Assembly (NCBI RefSeq): GCF_000281045.1
Contig: NW_008246145.1
Span: 105,100 to 169,099, forward strand
Length of the DNA: 64,000 nt
Reading direction: 5' to 3'
DNA from: Saprolegnia diclina VS20
Lineage: Eukaryota; Oomycota; Saprolegniomycetes; Saprolegniales; Saprolegniaceae
Below the pieces are notes generated by a model, which worked only from the letters and a program-made list of their open reading frames with translations, had not been told where the DNA came from and ran no database searches. Below, piece by piece: positions 32,601-41,851 of the stretch; position 1 is the first letter of the stretch, and each line of letters opens with the position of its first letter. Position numbers and translations under genes: made by a program.

Positions 32601-34575
32601 CTAAAACTCGGCAAAGTCAAAGTCGAGCTCGTCCGTAAGTGTCTTAATGACGAGGTCGTCCGGCGTATACGTGTAGTCGCGCGGGTGGTATCCTTGCTGC
32701 GGATAAAGACAGGACGAGTGGCGGAGCCCCATCTATTATCAAATATATGTCCTTAACCCTCTGCCCCACTAGACGCTGTACCACGAGTCGAAATCACTCA
32801 CATTCATTGCGCCCTCCGACCCTTGCGGATGCTGTTGCTGTTGCTGTTGCGTCGGCGGCCGCGGCAGACTGTATGGGTCCATGTACCCGCCCTGGGACGG
32901 CGGCGGCGGCATGCCATAATGACCTCCCATGCCTAGTATCAAGGTATCAGGCGACAACCCTACCCGCAACCACGACCTACCCCAGTCGTTGACATTGCCG
33001 TTGCCAAGACCCGCCATGCCATCGAGCATCGACGACGTTGGGCCGTGGTGGTACTGCGACGCATGGTGCATGGCTGTGAGCTTTTGGTCGGGCATCATGC
33101 TGTGGTGCTGCTGCAGATGCGGGTTCATGCCACTAGCCATATACGCATGAGCTCGATGCAAGAGACGTCATGGATCCCACACCTGTTGAGGGCGTGGCCG
33201 GCAGTGAGGCGGCGGTGGTGGTTGGCCCGGTCCGGGTTTTGCTTGAGCGACTTCCAGCGGATTTTGACCGAATCCTCCGTGCGCCCGGGCAGCAGCTGCG
33301 AGATCTGCGACCACTTGTTGCCGAGCCGCGCCTGGGCGCTGAGAATGACCTTGTCTTCCTCGGCCGTGTACGGACCCTTGTTGATCGACGGGTCCAAGTG
33401 GTTGCGCCACCGCTCCCGGCACTGCTTGGGCGTCCGCCCCGGGATTTGGTCGGCGATTTGGCCCCAGTTGTTGCAGCTCTGCTTCACGAGCACCTCGAGG
33501 ATCTTGTCTTCTTCGAACGACCAGTGGCCCTTCACGAGACCCGGCTTGAGCACCTTGCGCCAGCGCTGGAGACACTGCGCGTGGTTGCGACCAGGCACTC
33601 GCTCGGCGATCGCCTTCCAGTTCTTCTCGCCGTGCAGCTGGACGCTTTCCTTGAGCGCATTGTCCTGGGCTTTGGTCCAGCGCTTCGTCGACGGCGCATC
33701 TTCGGGACTGATCTGCTTGACGGTATCAGCATGCGTCGGTTGAGCATGCACAGTCTACCTCGGGGACAGGCGGGAGGCCGCTGCCGTCGCTCGTCGTCGT
33801 CGAGGTCGATGTCGATGCGGCCGTGCTGCCGTCTTCTTGGTAGTCGTCGTCGTCGTCCTCATCGTCGTCGTCGTCGTCGCCGTCGCCACTGCCTTCGTCA
33901 TCGACACACGCCTTTTGCGCCGGCGCGGCTTCTCCCTTCAAGAGCTCCCAGTTGCTGTTGGGCCGCTCGCGCTTGGACCTAGCGTTGGTTCATGAGCAAT
34001 ATGGCAGACGCCAGTATGGTTGCGTACGTCAGCATGAGCAGCGAGTTGTTGTGCTCGAGGCCAAACGCCTCGTCGCCCGCCGGTTTGTGCAGCGAGTCTT
34101 CGAGGTCGCGGAGGCGGAGCTCGCTCTCGCCAATGTGCGCATTGTCGAGCATGTGCTGCATCGAGTTGATGTCCTCCGATGTCACTTGCAGCAGCGACGA
34201 CTGGCGCGAGTTGGTCCGTGCCAGCGGCGCCCTACACACGACTCATGAGCCTTTGCGTGGTCCAGCGTATCGTAGCTACCGGCCATCGGTCGGCGCCTGC
34301 GCCTTGAGCCGCTCAAACTTGAGGCGGAGGCTGTCGAGGAACTTCTTCTTCGCTGGGATCGTCGAGTCGGCCATCGCTTGGATCACGCGGAACTTCTTCT
34401 CTTCCTTGAGCTGCACGACGTACTTGGCGAGGTCGTTGGACTCTTCGGCCGTCAAGCCCGCGAGGCAGCGGAAGAAGGCCGAGGACGCGTCCGACGGCAG
34501 CGAGCTCAGCAGCGCGTTGAGCACGTCGCCAAAGCTCGCGTCGCCCGACGGGCTCTCTTCCTTGACGGTCGCCAT
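32601..34575 (-). CDS. R1R2R3 Myb transcription factor
   Basis: Exons 34575-34280, 34231-34028, 33978-33759, 33715-33183, 33132-32981 and two or more 3' exons join in frame. The N-terminal 240 residues have no known domain but contain helical segments (LTAEESNDLAKYVVQLKE, MQHMLDNAHIGESELRLR) and a poly-Asp/Glu tract. Three Myb repeats follow, each with three Trp-like positions: KRWTKAQDNALKESVQ...CLQRWRKVL, KGHWSFEEDKILEVL...CRERWRNHL and KGPYTAEEDKVILSA...VKIRWKSL. The first helix Trp of repeat 3 is Tyr. The C-terminus is Met/Pro/Gln/His-rich and ends DDLVIKTLTDELDFDFAEF, an acidic amphipathic tail that could activate transcription. Repeats match the animal/oomycete c-Myb type, probably cell-cycle or sporulation related. 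The last intron is either 69 nt (GTGAGT donor) or 43 nt. Confidence 0.88.
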
Positions 34576-35693
34576 GCGCTTGACTCGGTTAAATACAAAT
34601 TGACTGCCTCTCCCACGACCATACCCACTTCAAGTACGCCCAGGCCCATACAAAAAGCAAGTCAACTCCCGTGTATACAACGACCAAGGTACGGGGACTT
34701 CCCTGGACGCGGCTGGGAGATCCCCTTGAAATAGAAGAGAGACCAACGCTGCGAAAGAGACTCGGGCTTGATCATCGAGCTCATCACGGGTCAGCGTTAT
34801 ACGGCGTGTCGATACATATAAAAAGGTGCCTATTTGACGCGTCCTAGTTAGTCGATATGCACGTAGCGATGGTCCGACGGGTAGCTTCATGGTAGTCGAA
34901 TTTCTGGTGAAACGAGCGAAATAGCTCCATTGGCCATGGTTGACAGGACGACTTCGGTGCCACGAACGGCGCCGTCGATGGGATCCTCAGACGGGGACTG
35001 CTTCAATCCCGCGTGTCACGCGCGCATGCTTTTGCAACAGCGACGAGGACGAACCCAAGTATTCCCAAGTGGGCGGATCATGACAACCGATGCGACGTTG
35101 TTTTTAGGGAGTCGGCCTAGAAAGGCAAAGTGGGATCCACTTGCTGGCTCCTTGCCAACGCAGCAAGGCGTCGGTGCGCACGCCGCACCTCTCTCGCTCT
35201 AGCATTACAAAAGCGTGGACGATATTGTCTTCAATCGGCCATGTTCGCCGAGTCCTCTGCATCTCGGCGGCGGAGAAGGAGCTGACGTCTTCGGGTGCGT
35301 TCGTGGCTACTACGACGCTCGCAACGACGACAGCCAACACAATCTTCCTATGGTAATAACTCATTTCAGCACAATCTCCTTACTGGCAGTCAAGGCGTCC
35401 GTGCAATGTATACGTGTGGCTGCACAGAGGCGCGCGTGGTCTCGCGCGCCTCGACGTTGGTCACGCGTTCGATCGACGGGTGGAACCTGCGTCAGCGTGC
35501 ACGCCAGTCTCAGTTGGCGCCACAGTGGGAGTCAAGGCTACCACTACGCTAGGCGAGAACCCGTTCGATATCGCTGCTGCTTCCTCCCATCACCCCACTT
35601 GGTGGCAAGCGTCTCGCAAAGTTGTATAGCCCACTTTGGGATCGTCGATGGCGAGTAACACATGACAATGTGTACGTGTTATGTTGGCACTGA
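34576..35693. other. Intergenic region, one possible small secreted protein
   Basis: Upstream region of the Myb gene plus about 1 kb without a confident gene. Apart from the minus-strand ORF at 35,104-35,364 listed separately, frames here show no domain. Confidence 0.4.
35104..35364 (-). CDS. Possible small secreted protein
   Basis: An 86-aa ORF with an ATG and a convincing signal-peptide-like N-terminus: MSYYHRKIVLAVVVASVVVA, then a polar segment with NAPEDVSSFSAAEMQR and WPIEDNIVHAFVMLERE. No RXLR-dEER pair is seen and only two Cys. It ends inside a region with no other support, so it could be a chance ORF or the first exon of a longer gene. Confidence 0.35.
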   Translation of the reverse strand: MSYYHRKIVLAVVVASVVVATNAPEDVSSFSAAEMQRTRRTWPIEDNIVHAFVMLERERCGVRTDALLRWQGASKWIPLCLSRPTP

Positions 35694-38600
35694 CTAGTCG
35701 GACGCCCACCCGTCGGACGAGTCGTCGTCCCACTCGACGTCGCCGAGGTCCGTCTTGGGCTCAAACACCACGTTGGTGGGGCCACTCGGTGCCGATGCCG
35801 GTGTCGACGTCGGTGTGGCCGTCGGTGCCCTGGCACCACCGAGCCGCTCGCAGTGGCGGCACCTACTCAACCCTGGAGTGCTGAACAGAGGAGCGACGAG
35901 GTCATACCGTCCGCTGTCCTGCACGAGGTCGACGCCCCAGCCAGCGCATGTCGCACACCGCGGCAGTGTCGTCGGCTCTTGCTTGGCCGGAGCCGGTCCG
36001 TACACCGACGGCGGCGCTTCGGGACCTACCATCGGTCCCGGCATCGGTCCCGGCATGCCACCAAACATGCCGTAGCCGCCTTGCGGTGGCATCATCATCA
36101 TGGGCGGCATCATCATCATGACCACCGGTGGCATATTCGGAAAGCCTGGCGCTTGCATCGCATAGCCCCCTGGAAACGGCGTCATTGGCGACGGCACGGG
36201 CGGTGACGGCACGGGCGTCGACGGTCGGACGGGTGTCGTCGGCGGGCTACACCGCCGCGATACACCAACATGCGTAGCAAGGAGCTGACGTACTGGAGGA
36301 TCGGACGGCGCGTGTGCGTATGTTTGGGCGGCTTGCGGTGCACAAAGGACGCGCACGCGTCACAGAGGTGCCGCTGGACGCACTCGAGACACTCCTGCGT
36401 CGCGCTCGCCGACTCGCAGCACTGGCAAAACGGCACTATGACGTCATATTGTCTTCTCCGCATACGACAATAGTGTGCATATTCCTACCCGACACGAGCG
36501 CCAGCGTATGGTTGAGCAGGGTACCATACCGCTCGTGCTGCGCGACCACGCACGCGTCACAAAAGATGGTCGCGCACTCGAGACACCTAGCCCTGATCAA
36601 GACATGTCGCATGCTTGTGTAGGATGCTACCGCTGCGTGGGCGGCCCGGCCTTGCAGTGCGGGCAGATCGAGAGGTCTTGCGTGTCGACCTGTGGCGGCA
36701 GCAGCTCGGTCACGGGACGCGCAGATTTGACATCGAACGCGACAATCGCCGTGTCTATGTCGGCACTCGATGCATTGATACTTTTGAAACAACAAGGACG
36801 TACGCTGGGACGGCGGCGGGTCGGCGCGCGGGGACGGCGGCGCTTGCACCGGTGTGAGCTCGGCGGGCTTGATCCATACGCTTTTCTCCGTGACTGCGTT
36901 GTAGTAGTACGTGCGCCCGTCCGGTGCCGTGTGCTCCGACCACGCTTCGGGCTACGCAGAGCGCGTCACGACTGTCTCGTCGAGACCAAGGCATCCTACA
37001 CTGTTGGGCAAGAGGGACGACGACGGTGGCGCGTCTGGCACGACCTAGACATCGAGTGGGTGGGTGGCGCCATCTAGATAAGTGGTTCTTACGTGGTCGA
37101 CAACGGGTGTTGTCGCGGCGACAGCCTAGCCTCGCGCCAATGATCTATCGCTGCAGTTGAAAGCGTCGTACCTCGTTTGGACTGCTGCTGTCGTCGAGGA
37201 CGTTGACTTTCTTGGTCGGTTTGGTCGACCGGCTGCGCTTGGTGGTTGCCACCGGTGCCTATTCATATGCCGTCTTGTGAGTGTCGACACGACGCGTCGC
37301 GCACCGCAAGCGGCTCGTCGCTCGACGACGTCGACGCTTCGAGCACGGCTTTTTTCGACTTCATTTTTTGGATTTTTTTGGGAATCATTTTCTTGCGTGG
37401 CTTTTGCAGCGGCTAGAGAGCATAGCGCATTGGCGGTAGCGGCGTGGGACGGACGTACCAGTACAGATGCGACCGGTGGCGCTGGCTGCGACGGCGGGAC
37501 GGGCGCCTTGCTCTTTTCGGCTTTTTTGCTTTTTTTCGCTTTTTTTGCTGGATTGGCTCGTTTGGCGCCGACCGGCTCGTGAACCTCATCGACCTACGCA
37601 GTGCTTGTATCTCATACATCGAATCGTGGTCGTGCTACTGGCGGCGTAGGAGCTACGTCGTTGCTTGTGTGGGTCACCGCAGCAGCTTCTTGCAGCACTT
37701 GGGCTTCGACGTCGCCCCACTCGTCCATGGGAAATGAAAAGGGATCCGCGTCCTTGTCCGCGTCCTTGTCCGCGTCCTTGTCCGCGTCCTTGTTGTTGGC
37801 CGTTGAGGCGGCTTGCGCCTGCTTCTTGAGCTCGAGCTCCCGCAGAAAGGCGTCGGTATCGTCCTCTTCCATCGCAAACAGACTGCCTTGTCGTTGCTGG
37901 CGCTTGAGCTACGTAGTTTCAATATATCAAGACAACAACAAACACCCAGTCGGTGGTACCCGAAGGCGTTCGGCTGTCGAGAGCGTCGGGTCCACCGCTT
38001 CGGTCGCGTCGACGGCGGTGTCAACAACGTCGTCGTTCGCACTGGGCGACCGATTGATGGGCTGCGGCCCCGCGCTACGCAGAGCGTGTCCTCACGGCGG
38101 CAGAGGAGCGATGCGACGTACCCAAGGAGCTTCTCAAGGGTCGACGCCATCGTCTTCTTCGTTGGCGCATCGTCCTCGCTGGTTTCATCTTCGAACCGAA
38201 GCTTCTTGGTCGACGGTGGTTTGGTGGCGGCTTCCTGCAGAGCGTTAGGTCGACAGCAAGGTGTCGTTGTACCGGCTGTGGCTCGACGGCAACGACCGCG
38301 GTCGGCTCGTCGTCGCTCATGACGACAGGTGCGTCATCGGGTGTCGGGCGCGATGCTGACTCGTTGGGCTTCTTCTTGGACGACCGACGGCGGTCGAGGC
38401 CCGGCGAAGCGGTGACAGCAAGCGAGGCAACGACGACTGGCACCGGTACTTCGGGGTTGTCCCATCTACTCTCCCCGGTGCGCTAGTAGTACCGTCCATC
38501 ATGAGCGCCATGCGACCCCTTCGTAGGACGAGGCAGGTCGTACCGCGTTGAAGTAGTAGACTTGACCGTCTTCGGCTTCGTACGCCTTCCAGTCGCTCTG

Positions 38601-39380
38601 TGCATATCCGCATACGTGAAGCCGTCGTTGGGCGTTGTTGGTGGAGTACCTTGGGGCCTCTGGCAGCCTTTTCTTTGGCCTTCTTCTCTACAAGGCGCCG
38701 CGTCAACTCAGCGAGCGGACGAGCGACGTACTAGCTTTGAGGCGAAGGCTCTTGGAGCGCTGCAGCTCTTCGTGCTCTTGCTGCTCTGTCGCAATGCGCG
38801 CGCGGCGCTCGACCTCGGCTTGGCGAATCTACGCAGAGCAACGTCGTCGCGAGTCGTTGGAGTGAAAGCCCGTACCTTTTCCTGCTGCGCGACCTGCTCG
38901 AGGTACTGCAGCGCCTGACTCGCCTCCTTGCTCTCGGGATACAGCGATGCGAGCAAGAAGAGCTTCCATTGCCGGCGGTCGGCTTCCTTTGCCAGCACCA
39001 GCCATAGCGTCGTGACCTTCCCGGCCTTGCCGTCGTCGTCGTCGGACCCGCTCCCACGCACCTCGCGCTGGCAGTCGACACGCAGCCCGACGTTCTCGGC
39101 GTCGACGCCCTTGAGCTTCTTGTCAATGAGCCACTCGTGCACGTGCAAAATGCGGTACATCCGGTCTCGCTCCACGTCGGCGAGCAGGCCGCCAGCGAGG
39201 ACTTGCAGCCGGCATGGCTTCCTATCGGGTCAGCGTGACGTGGCACGCTGTGGTGCAAAAGTCGTACAAGGTCTTTTGGCCGGCTTTGCGCCGAACGACG
39301 CCCTCGTAGTAGACGGCGAACGCGGGCGACGGCGCCGCGGCCTCGGACCCGCTCGCGCTGCCTTCGTCCGAATCGCTCAT
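35694..39380 (-). CDS. Multi-domain WW and B-box zinc-finger protein
   Basis: One long split gene; exons join in frame through introns such as 36436-36488. It starts MSDSDEGSASGSEAAA. Domains in order: an uncharacterised N-terminal region (VERDRMYRILHVHEWL, EADRRQWKLFLLASLYPES); a charged helix; WW domain 1 (WKAYEAEDGQVYYFNAV, then TGESRWDNPEVPVPV after an intron); a Ser/Asp/Lys-rich linker with four DADK repeats; a basic Lys-rich segment; WW domain 2 (WSEHTAPDGRTYYYNAV, then SVWIKPAEL); two B-box-type fingers (CPHCKAGPPTQRCLECATIF...CDAC..H and CQCCESASATQECLECVQRH...CDAC..H); a Pro/Met/Gly-rich segment; and a C-terminal CxxC..CxxC ribbon (CATC, CRHC) with an acidic end. WW domains bind Pro-rich ligands, so an adaptor role in RNA processing or transcription is plausible. 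I do not recognise this domain combination. Confidence 0.7.
37745..37793 (-). repeat. 12-bp coding tandem repeat (DADK)
   Basis: Four tandem copies of a 12-bp unit, GTCCGCGTCCTT on the plus strand, encode DADK repeats in the linker between the two WW domains. The copies are identical, so length variation between strains is likely. Confidence 0.85.
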
Positions 39381-39911
39381 CCTCGCACTGGGATGATTTT
39401 TAGCCAATCCGCATCCGCATTGCCAATTGCACCTATCGGATTGGTGCATATCGCAGCAATTATATCTCTTTTTAGCCAATCCACGCTAGATTTCATGGCA
39501 GCGTTTGACACATACACTGGATCGATTCCAGTGTTTCCACCCAATGTCTTGTGAACGCGTCCTGACGAGCTCTCTAGCGATCGCAAGCGGCTCCCAGCAC
39601 TGGAGGCTCCGTCATGTGCACGTCGTCGTCTTCACTGGACTGTCCATGGTACTAGCTATATCGGCAATTCGCCAGTAGTGCGGGAGTGTTGAATTTACTG
39701 GCGCGCCGCATAGAAAAAGAGAGGGAAAAAATCCTGGATCCTATTTTATCATCATTTTATTCCAGCGCCAGCGCCACGGGCTCTCCCCGGATTACGCAAT
39801 CGTGGTAGCTTGATTACGTCATATCACTGGCTCCAGTAGTGTGCTTGTCCAATCAGAACGGGGCCGGATAAGCAACAACGCTGCCGGAAAAGCCAGATGC
39901 GCCGGCTCTGA
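39381..39911. other. Upstream region of the WW/B-box gene
   Basis: No gene seen. It contains four CCAAT boxes near the gene start and an 11-bp inverted repeat whose outer half overlaps the next fragment. Confidence 0.5.
39403..39481 (-). promoter_or_regulatory. CCAAT-box cluster in the promoter of the WW/B-box gene
   Basis: CCAAT/ATTGG occurs four times (39404, 39423, 39440, 39476) within 80 bp, starting 24 bp upstream of the ATG at 39380. The AT-rich setting differs from the GC-rich genes on both sides. Confidence 0.45.
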
Positions 39912-39917
39912 TTGGAC
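39847..39917. repeat. Perfect 11-bp inverted repeat around CCAAT
   Basis: GTCCAATCAGA (39847-39857) and TCTGATTGGAC (39907-39917) are perfect inverted copies 49 bp apart, each with a CCAAT box. Next to the inner ends are GGCCGG and GCCGG. It may be a paired regulatory site or the terminal repeats of a very short MITE. Confidence 0.6.
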
Positions 39918-39920
39918 AAA

Positions 39921-40690
39921 ATGAAGGATTTTTACAAGGCCCGTCAAGGCCGCTCACAAGGCCACCAGGTATCGGTCCGCAATGGGCCGTGCTCGTGCAC
40001 CCAAGAAGCTATCTCCCGCCCGGTACCGTGCACCCGTCCAAGAAGGAGCGTCGGATGCGCCTCGTCTACCCGAATGACCAGGACGTGTGCTTGGATTGCC
40101 GCAACCCCGCACTACTTTGCGACTAAGCTCAACCCGGCCAAGTACAAGTACGTCGCCAGCTATCTCTCGACTTGCGCCAATGGCATGCCTAGGAACATAA
40201 TCCACAGACAAGGCGACAACACGCCACAAGTGCAGCTTCCGCAAGCGCAAGCGACTAGTGGGGACGACGCGTCGCAAGTGCAGCAGCCGCAAGCGCAAGC
40301 GACTACTCAAGCAGACGCGCCCGGCGCGATACCGTCGTACGTCTTACTCTCACTTTCGATGCACTATCTCTTACGTGCTATGTGTAGAATGGTCGAGGAT
40401 GCGCTCGTAGAAGGAGCGAGAGGGCACCCTGCCGTCTTCGTACGGTCCGCGCCCTAAAGATCCTCTCGACGCAGCAAGTGGCCATCGTGGAAGTACACGC
40501 TGCCCGATGCGTCCTTGAGCCTTGGCTCGGTTCCAGACCCCGGCGCCTTTCTCTTTGGCGGCTGCGACGTCCACGTCTGGTGCCCGTTCACTTCCTACTC
40601 GCATCTCATCGACGTTGCCAATCGTGCCCGGCGTGCGGCAGCAAGTACCAACTCCGTAGCATTGTATAAACAATCCATTCATGTCATACA
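39921..40690 (+). pseudogene. Decayed or heavily split coding fragments with zinc-ligand-like cysteines
   Basis: Protein-like segments appear in three plus-strand frames without a splicing model that joins them. They are HPSKKERRMRLVYPNDQDV-CLDCRN (about 40,030-40,110), PHYFATKLNPAKYKYVASYL (about 40,110-40,170), a duplicated Gln/Ala segment (QVQLPQAQAT and QVQQPQAQAT), and CDVHVWCPFTSYSHLI followed out of frame by SCPACGSKYQL (about 40,560-40,665). The CPxCGS finger after a Trp/Pro-rich block is reminiscent of fingers in transposon-encoded proteins, so a transposon remnant is possible. Function not recognised. Confidence 0.35.
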
Positions 40691-41851
40691 ATTGTGCCAA
40701 CTTCAGCGTGGCGCCGCCTGGAAACACCACAGTTGCCTACGCCGCAAGCTGATGCTGCGGAGTTACCGACGCAGAGTCGGCAACGGCGCGCAATGAGCAA
40801 ATGGGTTACGTGTTGCTATGTGAGAGCGTGCTAGCGGACGGCGCTAGGACGATGCGGACATTCCGCCTCCATGTAGCATGAAGCGCCTCTGGCGGCGACG
40901 GCATGGGTGGCTGGCGCTGCGCCGACCGCGCGGCCTGGTGCGCCGCGACGCAATAGAATGCCAAAGCACGCCCTTGATATTTGATCGGCATGCCCAGTAT
41001 TCGATTTCAAAGGATATAAAGTCTCAATAGAGCAATGCCAGTAACTCCTAAGGTCCCAATTAAACGGCGATACGCCGCTATATCGATCGAGTGTAGCTCT
41101 GTCTGCGCATGTGGGTGGCAGGGCGAGTAACGCGCTCGCCCAGCGCCACCAAGCTCTCTACTCCCGCAGCGCCCTCGGCGTAGAGTCTCAAGCAGCCCAA
41201 GGACTCAAGCCACAGCGCCGAGTTTGCCGTTTGGCGTTCAGCCGTACAGCAAGTTGCGATCCTCCGCAAAGTCGAGCGAGCGAGTCTCGCCGGACGAGGT
41301 GCCAGCCATATGCAAGTCCGTAATGCTGTCGTCGCATCGCCAGTCCCACGCGCTTCTCTGTCAACCCATGGACCCTTAGGCTACTAACATTAGGTTGCTC
41401 AACCACGTTGGCGTCAACGACGTGGTCTCGCGCGCCACGACACGACCCATCAAGCAGCAGCCATCAGCCTCGCGGTCGGCTTGCGTCAGCGCCACCATCC
41501 CCATCGTCGTCCAACGACCGTGGTGGGAACACTTGGTAGGAACGCAAACTTTTGGCGGCCAAACAGATGGTCGGTGCGGCCGTTCCATGCGCTTCTTCGT
41601 CGCCGCCATGGCCATGGCCGCCTCGCTCGCTCTTGATGGCGCGGGCGGGGCTCGTCTTCTGCATAGACAGTGATGTCAGTATGGCGACCCGCGGACTTGT
41701 CGTCATCGTCGTCGTCATATCGTTGTGACGGTCGTTGACCATGGAACTCGGAACCCTAGGCTTGTGTGGATTCTGAGTCGGCGACCAGATGGGGCGAATG
41801 GCGACCGGCGACCAGCCCACACACTCGGTTTGTCGCTTCCTTTGACGCAGC
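40691..41851. other. Intergenic region before the glucan synthase gene
   Basis: Overlapping short frames on both strands up to 154 codons, with no domain, signal peptide or consistent codon use. Probably the promoter region of the downstream GT48 gene. Confidence 0.45.

Noticed and set aside
33979-34239. Minus-strand ORF ending in a hydrophobic run (LLMLTYATILASAILLMNQR), looking like a tail-anchored protein
   Set aside because: The hydrophobic end is the translation of a perfect 49-nt GTACGC..CTAG intron (33979-34027). Splicing it joins LML-TSKRERPNSNWELL in frame to the Myb gene.
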